Source of the DNA: Allacma fusca
Taxonomy: Eukaryota; Arthropoda; Collembola; Symphypleona; Sminthuridae
DNA length: 64,000 bases
Direction of reading: 5' to 3'
Assembly: GCA_947179485.1 (NCBI GenBank)
Contig: OX359247.1
Coordinates: 54,409,131-54,473,130, forward strand
Shown here: positions 22,744 to 34,561 of the stretch, one piece after another
Layout: each line of letters begins with the position of its first letter
Position numbering within the stretch: the stretch's first letter is position 1
Position numbers and translations under genes: made by a program
The notes under the pieces: generated by a model
What the model was told of the DNA's origin: nothing
The model's input: only the letters and a program-made list of their open reading frames with translations
Database searches by the model: none

Positions 22744-23544
22744 TAGTGGTCGGAACAATTCAATTCAATTCAAAATTTACAATTCAATCCAGTTCGAACA
22801 CTGAACTGGATTAAAATTTGGGTTTCAATTCGGTTCAGTAAAAAACAATTCAATTCAATTCAGTTCACTACATGAACTGAACTGAATTGTAAACCATTTG
22901 GTTCGCCGGGCATATTAGCATACTGCAAAGGTGGCTGGGGTGGCACGTCAGCTAAGGCCATCTCTCCTTACCCTTTTTATAGTATTATGCTCATTTAAAA
23001 AATGCAAAAATTAGAAAAAATAAAATTTTGATAATTTTTGAAAAAATTAGGCTAGTAGTACTGACTGGTAAGTGTAAAAAAATCCATTGAAATCGGTGGG
23101 GCAGTTTGTCGTTTTTAATTGTTTTTACGTACGAACACGCATTACGATTTCAACTAATAACGAACTCCTCCAAGAGAGTGGCCTAAAGAATGTACACAAA
23201 AAGTGTGAACAAAATTGGTTTGGAGGAAAACAGTCCCAAGCATCCACGGACAACACTTTCTTATAAGGGGGCTGACGCCACCCTAAAAATATTAACAGGT
23301 TTTAATGCTGGTTATATTGACACAAAGATGGTGCTAAACTTATCCTTACAATATCGGTTTTGATTCAGCCTGAAATTGTTTTGAATTGGAATTCAAAGAA
23401 TACAATTCAATTCGATTCAACAGGTGAATTGAATTATTCGATTCAGTAAACGGTCGAATTGAATTGAAAAATCCCTGAATTGAATTGAACTGAATTGAAT
23501 TGAATTGTAAAATTGCAATTTAAACTGAATTGGTCCGACCACTA
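22744..23544. mobile_element. Non-autonomous hAT-type transposon 4 (CAATTCAATT repeats)
   Basis: Terminal inverted repeats beginning TAGTGGTCGGA and continuing CAATTCA (18 of 19 matching) at 22744 and 23544. Exact 8-bp duplication ACTGCGAC at 22736-22743 and 23545-23552. Both ends carry AATTCAATTC/GAATTGAATT arrays. Inside lies a further element-like segment (about 22937-23284) whose ends resemble those of the outer 22651 element. Confidence 0.9.
22937..23284. mobile_element. Innermost inverted-repeat segment related to the outer element
   Basis: GGGGTGGCACGTCAGC (22937-22952) and GCTGACGCCACCCT (23271-23284) are imperfect inverted repeats of each other. They resemble the AGGGTGGCATCAGC ends of the 22651-25114 element; the right flank (CCCTAAAA) is also shared. 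No target duplication was verified. Confidence 0.45.
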
Positions 23545-25114
23545 ACTGCGACTGACTGGGACTGATACAGAGTCCTATTTTTTAAGACTGAGACTGATGA
23601 ATTTCATAGCCAAAACTGACTGGGACTGATATGAGCACTGCTAATGAGCTCAAGCATGTGCAAGAGTGCAAGTACTGAACTGAGCTTTAAAAATCGCATG
23701 GACAAATCAAAGTGGCAGGGTATTTCCGATACGTTTCATTAAATTAATTTTTATCATTGGTCTCTTCTTTCCAGCTATACTATGGCTTCCATCTGTCGTT
23801 ATTGTTTAACAAAGATATTGTGTTAGTTGGCCCTCACCCGCACCTCATTGTACAAATCACTTGAGTAATTGAGTTCCCACGTTCTGGTGCATTAGTCATA
23901 ATAAATAATGATAAATTACAATTAGAGGGGCAACGTTAAAATTATAACTCTATAAGTGCAGTATCAGTGTATGTAATGAACTGGAAATCTGTTTGAATTT
24001 GCTACAAAGAAAGCCAAATTATTTTTTTGAAGGTTTATTATATTATAAGTAATTCTATCATTTCATTTTTCCAAATAACCACCATCACTTGTCCCTTTCA
24101 TGACCTCTATATTGAATTCTTGTACCGAACGGTTATTTTTCCAAATTACTAAACCTACACCAATTTAAGTGCAATGAATAGGTTGGAAAATTATAAACTA
24201 ATTTCAATTAGTGGGGATTTTCTTTCTGGGTGTATAGGAACATAGTTGTCGAAATTGAACGTTTTCAATGTGTTTTCAACCTTATGCGAGCTCTGGCAGT
24301 CTTAAATACATTAATATACATTTGTGGACTGACTGAGACTTTTGGCAAGGACTTTTAGCAGGACTGAGACTGATAGGGACTGATAGATCTGGGATACAAA
24401 ACTGACTGGGACTGATTGGCAGAATGAGACGGGACTGATGGAGGACTCGGACTGATCAAACCAAAGACTGTAGAACCCTGCTTTGGATGTCACAGTTGCG
24501 CGTGTTCGATACTTATATGAGATTAGTTACTGGCTATTACGTCATGCTACCATAGAGTCATGGAGAACGTAATATTGCCATAGAGTGATGCAATGACAAC
24601 AAATTGCTATCGTTTAATTTGAATTAACGAAATTTAATAAAACTCGAAAGAAACGACAAAATTGACTTCAGCTAAATTGTGCCTCAGTTTTAGTGTAAGC
24701 ACAAGGAAATTCCTCAAAACGTTTGATTTGAAATGGTCCGGTACTTTCTGAAATTGTATTTCTGACCGTCGTTTCATTTTTCTCCAAAATTTCCAAAATG
24801 TTTAAGAAAAAACTATTAGGTTTACTCCAACTGAATTGGCAGGAGTCATACTTTTGATATAAATAATGTCCTCAAAGCGTTTCTTTGAAATCCGGCTAAT
24901 AGCGTTTGAGATTACCGCGAATGTTAAATGTCGAAATTTCAAGAATTTAAAAAAACTGTTAGTCCGGTTTCAAACAAAACCAATTCCAGGCTACCTGTTG
25001 ACATAACGAATGTCCACAAAAGGTTTCATTGAAATTGACCAAGTAGTTTTTGAATAGTCGCACGGATGTACATACACGGACAAGGGTATTGTACAACGGG
25101 GCTGATGCCACCCT

Positions 25115-27400
25115 AAAACCCTGCAAGTTGATCATTTTTGTTTGAATCGTAGAAAATGGATAGAAAATTTAATCAAAATTGTTGGAATTCAGAAATTTTG
25201 AATTCAGCTGGTATAAAGGAAAAACACATGCTGAACATTTACTGCATCAAAATACTTTGAATGCTTGGAATTTTACCTCATCCAACTCTCAAAATATTAC
25301 CCTAGCCTCAGACTTCTAGCTATAGTGCAACGCCTGGAATCACTTCAATGGGATTCCGGAACAATGGTACAGTTAACTCTCAATATGACGGATGTCTATA
25401 TACCGGATATTAGTACTGTTTTGACCGTATTATTTAATGATTATGCCTATACCGGAAACAAGCGTATAAACATTGACCGTCCCCTGAACATATGTTATAA
25501 CGAGATTTGGCTGTAGTTGATTATGACAAAAACTTGATACCCTTCACTTGAAACGCATGAAAACGTAACATATGAAAATGTAAAGATATTCGAAAAATAA
25601 ATTGTTTTAAAAATAGTTATTTAAAACTAATTACATACAAATTAAAATACATGTTATAAATTTTGAAGAATTTCTTTAAATGCCTTGATTTTGAATTTTT
25701 ACTCTATACACTGCTCAACTGTAACAGTTCGGAATGCAATATTTTAGTGCCGGGAGCTGTCTGGTTTTGATGAGTCCTTATCCCTAATCTCTGTTCAAAG
25801 CTTAAAAGGATTAAAACGATATACATATTTAATGTACAAAAACATTTTGCTAATTCAAGCCTTACAGTACAATATTTCATTTTACTGTTCCCGAGAAGGC
25901 TACTTATTATTCCATACACAAATAATTATATATAATGAGTCATCAAGTTCTACGATCACTCCAGTGGAGATATCCGTTTCTGGATGGTTTTACGAGGATA
26001 TGTTCAGCCTTCTAAGGCTAGCCTTCAAAGGACTACATGGAAGGCGGCATACCGGTTTTTCAGCCGACGGAAAGAATATGAACATTAGGCTGAATTTTGT
26101 CGCGAACGTTAAGGGAATGCTTCATAAAATTTACCTCATATGGTAGGGGAATGAAGGGCTTGTTGTTAGAAGTAGCCTTCGAATGTATTAAAGGCTTCAC
26201 GCGAACGAATGCTGTTAAATATTTATATGAACTTTGAGTCATCACATTCATATGCGATGATACTGCTGATCGAAACTACTCCGTTTCCAAAATTCATACA
26301 AGTTTTGATGCTATTTCTAAAATTTTGCAATAAGCGAAGGCCCAAAATGAAGGGAAGTTTTTCTTGGAGGAGAGCTGAAGGGAGGGTGAATTCATTTAAA
26401 AATTAAGAGGCTGATTGTAAGCTAAGGTAAATAAATTTAAAGGCTTCATTCATTGGTAGGAAAACGGAAAGAGTCTTTTTTCATTTGAAGGCTTGAAGGA
26501 ATGCCATTTCAATTAGAGATCTTTATTGATACCAAATATGATTTGACAATATGCTAAAAAACGTGGCTCGTCTAATACTGTACTTCAAAAATCAACCAAT
26601 TTTGAAGAGCTAGTAATTCCAATTACAACTTGCAGCAAAAAATGTATCGAATCCAGACTGATAATAAAATACCCTTCATATGTACATGTCTTTAAACAAC
26701 CTTAAATCATCACCCGTCAAGGCAAAGTACAAATTAGAACGTTGTCACACACTCCAGGATCATTTGATCCTTCATGCTGTCACTGTTTGACCGTTATCAA
26801 TCAACAAGTGCTGACTGGTTTTTACTCAAGTGATGGGTTTACACACTCTATTTTATGCAACTAGTGACTCTCAAAAATTCGTTTCCCACTTCAAAAATTG
26901 CACACATGACATGTCAGTGTAGACAGGATGACGAAATGATTGACACTGACATGACTGACATTTTTATGCTTGATCTTCATTTATGCCATGAGTGTGTTGC
27001 CAGCAAGTGGGACGCTATACTCCGCACGACCTGCTCTCATGCTAATGAACCTTTGCACTCTCAAGGAGGCAAGAGCTTAAACTCGTTCTTTTTCTTTTAT
27101 GTAACTTGATACAAGTATCAATAGGTAATTACATTCCTATTGTGATAAATGGCTTTAGTAGGGCATTTTCAGACGTCGATAATACTAATTGCGTTTTACA
27201 ATAGGTTTAGAAATCCCGTTGTATAAATACAACTCCAGACTATTGTTTTGGTTTCATATCAATATTTATGATCCTGGGTTCCTTGTTTGTTTTTGCCAAT
27301 GTCCCGATAACGTATGTCAAGAATACAATAAATATTATTGCGTGCTCACGTATAATTTCAAACTAGTCATTTTTTTAATTTTTCTAGAACTCTTTCCAAG
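25115..27400. other. Intergenic region with an AAGGCTTCA-type repeat block
   Basis: No gene recognised. From about 26006 to 26500 there are scattered AAGGCTTCA/GAAGGCTTGAAGG repeats starting with a palindrome AAGGCTAGCCTT. The same motifs recur at 32640-32830 and 34870-35060. An open frame at 25265-25516 resembles nothing I know. The last 180 bp hold the GILT promoter and 5' UTR. Confidence 0.4.
27222..27229 (+). promoter_or_regulatory. Candidate TATA box of the GILT gene
   Basis: TATAAATA 172 bp upstream of the ATG. Position and match are plausible for the only gene downstream on this strand. Confidence 0.35.
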
Positions 27401-29037
27401 ATGAGGATTTTGGCGACTTTTGCTGTCTTCGCAATTTCCATTGCCCTAAGCTCTTCTGCAGCCGTTCAGGTTTATAGAAAATTCCATAAAATCAAATAGT
27501 TAGACACGTGCATTACTTATACATCAAAATGTGTATTTTGGAGTGATTATGTATTGTTGATTATTTTTATGGTTTTGACAATATAGGCCAAGCTGAAGAT
27601 ATCAGTTTACTATGAGACGCTCTGCCCGGACTCGATCCGCTTTATTAAGACCCAACTGGCTCCTTTAAATGCTGAGATTTCGGATTATTTACAGCTGGAC
27701 TTCGTTCCTTACGGAATTGCTAGTGTGAGTTATATCGTTATTTAATTTTTGGATATTGAGTGAAGAGAAAGTGAGGTCATAGTTTATTATTTTGAATTGT
27801 TACGTTGCAATTTGCATAGCATGTTGTAGTAGGAGTAATTAATTTTGAATTCTTATATTTCCAGACCCGAGCCCTTCCGAACGGAACATTTGAATTTACC
27901 TGTCAACATGGAGAGGCAGAGTGTTACGGGAACAAAGTTCATTCCTGTGCTATTTCCCAGCTGACTCCAGAAGTGACGAATGCCTTCATTAATTGTACGA
28001 TGAGTCAGAGTAATCCTTCTGAGGCAGGGCAATACTGCTCGGACTTGTTGAACATCTCCTATGCACCCATCAAGAAGTGTGCAGAATCGGATTCTGGTTC
28101 ATTACTTTTGGTGGAGAATGGAATTCGGACTAGTACACTCGATCCTTCTTTATATTGGGTTCCTTGGATCACCTACAACGATGTCTTCTATCCGGAAGAC
28201 CTGGACCCGAGTCAGGAGAATCTCCTCCCGGTTGTTTGCAAGCACTTGACCGGGGACAAACCTCCTCAGTGCAATGAGCAGGAGGATGACCGGCTGAAGA
28301 TCTCTGTGTACTATGAGACCCTCTGCCCAGACTCGATCCGATTTATCAAGAACCAAATGTATCCTGTGTACAGCGAGATTTCTAATTACATCAAGTTGGA
28401 TTTAGTGCCTTATGGAATTGCCACGGTGAGAATATATAAATAGGATTTTTATTCCTTGTAGATCAACTTATTGTTTGTAGGGAAGTAAGATTGGCGAGGG
28501 ATGACCAACATTTGGGGTTCTTAACTTTTATTAGTTACCCAAATGCATGTACATTTTTTCTTGGAAAAACAAACATACTGACTAATGGTTATTTTTCAGA
28601 CCAACACTCTCCCCAACGGAACGTACACTTTCGTTTGTCAACATGGTGAGGCGGAATGTTACGGTAATAGAGTCCATGCTTGTGCAATTTCCCAACTACA
28701 ACCGGAGATCTCGGCTGCTTTCGTCAATTGTTCCATGAGCCAAAGTAATCCTTCTCAAGCGGGTCAATATTGTTCGGATCTCCTTAAAATAAACTACTCG
28801 CCAATTCAGACTTGTGCAGAGTCCCAGGATGGGAATGCGCTCCTGGCTCAAAATGGTGTTCGAACACATGACCTCAACCCTAGGTTGTACTGGGTCCCAT
28901 GGATTACCTACGATGATGAATTCTTCCCAGATGACTTGGACCCTAGTCAAACTAATCTTCTTCCTGTAGTCTGTAAACATTTGCGGGGCAGGAAACCAAG
29001 TGAATGTAATGAAGTCCAGAGTAATTTCCTCCAGTAA
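27401..29037 (+). CDS. Double-domain GILT-like (gamma-interferon-inducible lysosomal thiol reductase) protein
   Basis: A secreted/lysosomal thioredoxin-like protein of the GILT family, which reduces disulfides of endocytosed proteins (family knowledge). Exons 27401-27469, 27587-27724, 27865-28425 and 28600-29037 are all phase 0, giving 401 aa. Signal peptide about 1-20 (MRILATFAVFAISIALSSSA). Two full GILT repeats follow: an active-site-like CPDS at Cys36 and Cys223, and the signature CQHG-x2-EC-x2-N-x4-C at 82-97 and 269-284. Typical vertebrate GILT has one repeat with CxxC; here both sites are CxxS, as in some invertebrate homologues, so reductase activity is uncertain. Exon 3 runs from the end of repeat 1 into repeat 2 without a break, and the introns fall at the same point (after YGIA-S/T) in both repeats. 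N-glycosylation motifs such as NGT and NCT/NCS are present. Confidence 0.9.
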
Positions 29038-29172
29038 ATGTACACACATGCTTACGTTCGTCGTACGTATTTTTCGCTTTCAATGTGTAATTTATGATTT
29101 ATTATTACAATTAAGCTTTAATTTTGTTGACTTTAAAACAAAACGATTTGACGGAGTAAACAGTAATGATTA

Positions 29173-29178
29173 AATAAA
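29173..29178 (+). terminator. Candidate polyadenylation signal of the GILT gene
   Basis: AATAAA 136 bp after the stop codon in AT-rich 3' flank; the first canonical hexamer I find downstream. Confidence 0.4.
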
Positions 29179-29725
29179 TTCAACGGTTTTGAATGCACGT
29201 GCTCATTAAGGGTGAACTACATATCTTCACTATTAATTTTTATTTGCCAAAGAAGTAGGCACTAACTGTGCCATGCATGAGGGTAAAATATCCCACTCAC
29301 AAATTATTACTCATTACACCGGCAGGAAGATTATTTTAAAAGCCATCCTGTAAAAATTTCCCGTTTTTTCTCAGAAACCGCGGCAACAATTTTGAAAAAT
29401 TCTAACTGAATCAAAAACTTGATTTGAAGTCATTAGGACTTAGGACGTTTATGTTTAGAATTAGATATTGCAGTCGGTTCTTTTTTAGTACACAGCTAAA
29501 GTTACGTCGAGTTTTTCTCCTGATAAATTAAAAGACGTACATAATGCTTTAATTAGAGTAAATTATATAAGATTATTAAATGTCAATTCGTATGGTAGAG
29601 TTTATTCACTGACTGGATCTCCTATTTAACACTTGAACACAGGTTTTTAGCATTCCTTTCCTACCGGTAGATCAAATCCTGACTCTACTGTTCTAACCAG
29701 TTGCAACTTTGTATAGCACTCTTAA
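29179..29725. other. Intergenic, no gene seen
   Basis: AT-rich sequence downstream of the GILT gene up to the piggyBac-type MITE. No motif or element end recognised. Confidence 0.4.
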
Positions 29726-30411
29726 CCCTGCAGAGACCAACCTATTACCACGCTGTCCAAAAACTTCCAAAACAGAATTAAATTTGATTTCCTGAGTACA
29801 TGGTTCAACTTACAGTCTTGAAAAAAATCGTATGTGTTCATTACTATTTTGTTAACACTCAGGTCAAGTTTCGTGTCCCCAACTTTCGTCAATTTTGAAT
29901 AAAAAAATAAAATGTGGGACAACTTTCGCATCTTAGGCGCCATTTACAATGTAAAGCATACGGCAGCATTGAACGCATTGGGGCCCGAAACAAATTACAT
30001 ACTTCAGATCACGGGTTCGCGCACAGCTTGATGCAAATTATTTTGGGTCAATTTTTAGGACCTACACAACTAAAAAAACCGGAGAAATAAAAACTACAGA
30101 CAAAAATATATATTACGTATATATTATATATAAATATATTATATTACATATATACATTTATACATTTATTATATATTATGTGCATATATATTATATATTA
30201 CATATATTTTATATATTTATTATATATTATGTGTATATATATTATATAATAAATATATAAAATATATGTACTATTTAATATATATTAATTGATACAGATG
30301 AATTTGTTGTTAAGATAATGTGTATATGGTCCCTGCTAAGAAAATTAACATTGGACAGAGTGGTAATATGTTGGTCCACTCAACCAAGCACTTTTGTTGG
30401 TCACTGCAGGG
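29726..30411. mobile_element. piggyBac-type MITE
   Basis: Flanked on both sides by TTAA (29722-29725 and 30412-30415), the obligatory piggyBac target. Inverted ends CCCTGCAGAGACCAAC and, reversed from the right, CCCTGCAGTGACCAAC match at 15 of 16 bases and start with the CCC typical of the superfamily. 686 bp. The middle is a TA-rich simple repeat (about 30104-30296). No transposase. Confidence 0.8.
30104..30296. repeat. TA-rich simple repeat
   Basis: Nearly pure A/T made of TATATA/ATATATTATATA strings within the piggyBac-type MITE. Confidence 0.85.
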
Positions 30412-30732
30412 TTAAGGCCTAACTAGAGAGTGGTAACTATAGAATCAAGAGCACCTCATAAAGCAAGGTTTTATATATTTAAAAAAATAATTTCATTCAC
30501 ACAAGGCAACACCTGGTGTCAGTGCTCAAATACTACACACATGACAGACAGACAAAATTATTTTAACCCTGGAAATTTGTAATCACAAAACTAATAACTT
30601 TGCTTCCCATTTATGGCTCATGCAGTCTGGATATTTTTTTCATTAAAAGTCGAAAAAATGTTGTCCCAGTAAGCGTTTGCTCTGCTCCCGTCTTCTTTGC
30701 ATTCACTTCCATTATCACTTGTAATAGTTATA

Positions 30733-32161
30733 TCCCGAGTAGAAATTTTGGTCAGTGCACCGTTACTAGTACGTCAAAAATTGACGTCAATTGGTCCGAA
30801 CAACGTCCAGTTGTGACGTCCAGCTGAATACAATATGTCCGCTTTGACAACGACAGCTGAACGTCAGATACTTACGAAAATATTACTTTAAAACGGGACG
30901 TCTGGTTTACGTCAAATTTGTCGTTTAGGCAACGCAATTTATGGTCCCCATTTCACCTAGGTTAAAATATTATTTACTGATTAAATTCCATTACAAAAAA
31001 ATTATTAAGTAATGCATTTCATATTTCTCTCCAGATAATCATTCATAGGTATTTAACCCGTATTCTTCAGTCCTAATTCCTGATCTCATTTTCTGCGCAC
31101 TCCAAACGGAAAAACGAAGTCTGAAAATAACAGAAATATTTATTTGCTTTATATATTCCGTTGTAACTTAAAATAAGGCCCAGCAATTAATCACCTACTT
31201 TTTTAAAAAAACTTGCAGCTAAATAACACCTTAGATCATTGTACGTATTCACAACTTATTTTTTGTTTGTCCTTGTACATGAAACTTTTTACTTGATAGA
31301 AGTTGATTATTACTGGTAGGTATATACATATACGTGATAATATTGGTGGCACTTAAATGTACTATTAATGCTCAAAGTTGACAGCCGTTTGAAACTATAA
31401 TAATATTATTATTGATAATAATTAAAAATTACAATTTCTTAACTTCACCATAAGCACGTCCTTATCTACATTCACTTCTGTATAGCTATGTATCAAAGTA
31501 CCTTTGATATACAGTACATAGTTAAAACTAAAATTCTAATAACTGTAAGTTCCTGCTGAAATGACACACATGACTTGTATTATCGTTTAAAATAATAATT
31601 TATATTGCTTACCTGAAAAAATTTACAAACGGAACCCCGAACCTTTGACTGTTGGAACTTACAATTAGAAGTTAGAGCGAAGTGATAAATGAGTCATGTC
31701 ATTTAAAGTTTGAACTTGGAGCTTATACAAACTTGGTCTAAACAACGCTCCCGGTCAGTTTGTAAGTACGCATGTGCTGAGTTTACAATGTTTGACCTAA
31801 ATTTGACGTTGTAATAACGACCGGGCTTGACATAATGTGTGTATAGGAGGCAAGCGCTAGAATCTATTGGTATTTACGTCAGGTTCACGTAAATATAGCC
31901 TTCGGTATAGTTACTGTCGTTATATGCCGGGAATTTTACGTTAAGAAAACGTTATGAATGTTCTATTAATTAACGTTAGAACTTGATGTTCAAAGAACGC
32001 TGTTCATTCGTTGCGAATTGTGGTTCATATTTGTGGTAGTCACATTGACGTTCATACGACATCCCGCAAATGACCGAAAATTTGAGTTTAGTCAATTTAA
32101 CGTCAACGACCGTCAATTACCATATCCAGACGTTCAGCTGATCAACCGTTTCTACTCGGGA
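30733..32161. mobile_element. Non-autonomous element 7 (ACGTC / AACGTTA repeats), probable 8-bp duplication
   Basis: Inverted ends TCCCGAGTAGAAA at 30733 and TTTCTACTCGGGA ending at 32161. Flanks TAGTTATA and TAGTTTTA match at 7 of 8 bases. Subterminal segments are rich in GACGTCAA, CAGCTGAACGTC and AACGTTA strings. An alternative reading with TATCCCGAG ends and a shorter duplication cannot be excluded, so the hAT assignment is weaker than for elements 1-5. No ORF of note. Confidence 0.65.
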
Positions 32162-33868
32162 TAGTTTTACAAAAAAACGCATGAATAAGTGTGGGTTTTC
32201 CAGCGATCGACACTTCTTGTATATGTATTTACGTAATCTGTATTTTTTGTACGAAACATTTATTACAAAAAATTTGTTTACCCAACTATGAAATTGCTTA
32301 GACTTTGAAGTATGTAATCGTATTTATGCAATTTTAATGACTCATATTTTTCTATTGAATCTGCTCTTACGTACAGAATATAGTGCGGAGGCTTGGAGAG
32401 AGAATACAAAATTCAAGGGCAAAACTTGCTAAAAGAAAACCTGCAGTAATTTTTAGCAAAGTTGCCAACGTGAAACTTCAACGTACGTATTTGTGTAGTA
32501 TAGCGGTTCAAGCTATTGCATGTGAGATCCCTCAACCCTGTTCAGGTGATTACAGTCTTTTCTCATGGATAATACAAACATACGTAATAGCGAGTAACTC
32601 ATACAGAATACTTCAGAATGATATCAAAGATGTGCAGCCTTGAAAGGCTAGCCTTTCAAGAAGGCTTCATTGAAAGCGGAAAGCTTATTTTGGTAGCTTT
32701 TAGAGGAAATGGAAGGCTGACCAAATTTTTAATGAAGGCTTAAGGAAGCCTTCATAAAGCCCAGCGAAAATGGAATGTGAAGAAAGGGCGCCTAAAATTG
32801 TGCCTTTCACCAACCTAAAGGCTTAAATGCATATATGGGACCTTATAGGATCCTTGTAGGAAAGAAATGCATCTTTGCATACATGTTTTGATGCAAAGAG
32901 AACATTTTTAACGCAACCATTCAGTATGTAGTTTTGGGTTTGGCAAGATAGAGAGGTTGTATTGAATCCTGATTAAACAAAAGTTGTAACATGTGCTCTA
33001 AAAAAAGGAAATGTTCTGTACATGTAGAATAGGCAACAAGTGTGCACCATGACTCAACAATCACAGAACAATATTTTTCTTCAAGTGACTACCTTATGGG
33101 TTCGTTAATCCTCTTATACAGATAATTGTACCTGACTATGAGAAGCCTAAAGGAGTATCATAGATGGGCCAAATCCGATTAATTTTAATATGGACAAAAA
33201 CGATTTGAGGATTCAATCATCGAAGATTTGTGAAGAAAAACTAGCTTTCAAACGTCAGATTTTTGCAAATTATGAACATGAATCTGTTTGTAGCGATTCA
33301 AAACAACGGCAAGCAAACATATTTTACGCCCAAATGTTTACCGTTTTCCGTCTGAATTATTTTCGTTAAAATTTCCTGAGAAGTTGGTTCCTGTTTTGTG
33401 GACTCACAATCAGAGAGATCCATGTTGTTACATCAGAGAAAATGTAGAAAACTATTTTCGAATCTTCATATACCCGCGATGACTGATTTCGAAGTAATTC
33501 ATGTCAAGCCTCAGCATAGTAATTTTCATCGGATTCTCAAATATTTCAGTCCACAAAGTATGTGATCAGTATACGGTAATTGGATCTGGAGGAAATTTGT
33601 TTGAGTTTAATAAGTAAAGTGTGTCGGATAGTCCATCTTGGTATTACGTTGACTTAAATCGGTGGTGGCAAGAAACCAACTCAGATATCACGACAGAACG
33701 TGCACAGGCTTAAATATTTGCAATGGTGAAAAAGTTAAGAAACTTGACGAGACCCACAGATAATAACGGGTACTTGGGGAATAACTTTGCTATCTCTCAC
33801 TGGAGGGGAAGTTTGAAGTTGGAGGACATATATGTATACATTAAACTCAAACAAATTTCCTCCTGATC
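32162..33868. other. Intergenic with AAGGCTTCA-repeat block and one arm of an inverted repeat
   Basis: From 32640 a palindrome GAAAGGCTAGCCTTTC opens a block of AAGGCTTCA-type repeats (to about 32830). At 33567-33611 lies the left arm of a 45-bp inverted repeat whose right arm (33840-33868 plus 34562-34577) is split by element 6. No gene. Confidence 0.45.
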
Positions 33869-34553
33869 CATACCTCGGCGAACTCATGAGTTCTGAGTTC
33901 CGAACTCGAACTCAGCTCACATTCGAGTTCCATAAAATCTGGTTTTGAGTGCGAGTTCGGAGCTGTTTTAACAGCCGCCGCGACTTGAGGCTGAGAGCCA
34001 ATCATTTATGGCAGAACTCAAATGAATGAGTGCGAGTTCAAAATGTGGACCTCACCAACACCAACCTCCTAATTCCATCTATGCTTAAATATTTAAATTA
34101 TGGAATAACGATGGCTGTGCATACCTGCGTATTGATTCTTATCGAATTCGGTCAATGAAGCGTGTACAAAATAATGGTTTAAACCCTTAAAATAAAATGA
34201 AAAAAACTGAAAGCACTAATGTTCGTTTGATTTTTGTATATACATAAAGTATAATATTTTACTTCCGTTCTTATTATTATTTCGAAGAGTTGAAATTAAA
34301 AAAATACGTGGTAAAAAAATGTTTTTAATTGAACTGATGTATTTAAATGGCAGTATACTTGCTTCACGAAACTGGAAATTGAGGCTTAGGTGAGCTCGAG
34401 GCTGAGTTCCAAAGGGTAATAAACGAGCCTCCGAGTTCGAGTTCGAGGCAACGAATTACATTGAGTTCAGTGCCTCAGTGAGTTCGAGGCTTAGAGACCT
34501 TGCACACGTTTAACTGAGTGCGAGTTCGAGTTCGAAATTTTTGCCGAGGTATG
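33869..34553. mobile_element. Non-autonomous hAT-type transposon 6 (GAGTTCGAGTTC repeats)
   Basis: Inverted ends CATACCTCGGC (33869-33879 and 34543-34553) with exact 8-bp duplication TCCTGATC (33861-33868 and 34554-34561). Both ends carry CGAACTCGAACTC/GAGTTCGAGTTCG arrays. 685 bp, no coding capacity. Confidence 0.85.
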
Positions 34554-34561
34554 TCCTGATC

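Larger units (their letters stand above)
22672..24480. mobile_element. Non-autonomous hAT-type transposon 5 (GGGACTGA repeats)
   Basis: 17-bp perfect terminal inverted repeats CAGGGTTCTACAGTCTT at 22672-22688 and 24464-24480. The flanking 8-mers CATTGGAT and CTTTGGAT match at 7 of 8 positions. Both ends are dense in GACTGGGACTGA-type repeats. Inserted 21 bp inside the left end of the outer element and itself carrying element 4. Confidence 0.85.
22651..25114. mobile_element. Outer inverted-repeat element hosting a nested transposon stack
   Basis: AGGGTGGCATCAGC at 22651-22664 is the exact inverted complement of GCTGATGCCACCCT at 25101-25114. Its own sequence is about 650 bp (22651-22671 and 24489-25114); the rest is hAT-type element 5 and its contents. 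The right part contains GAAATTGACCAAGTAGTTTTT, a phrase type common in decayed arthropod DNA transposons. No target duplication was recognised, so the superfamily is unassigned. Confidence 0.6.
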
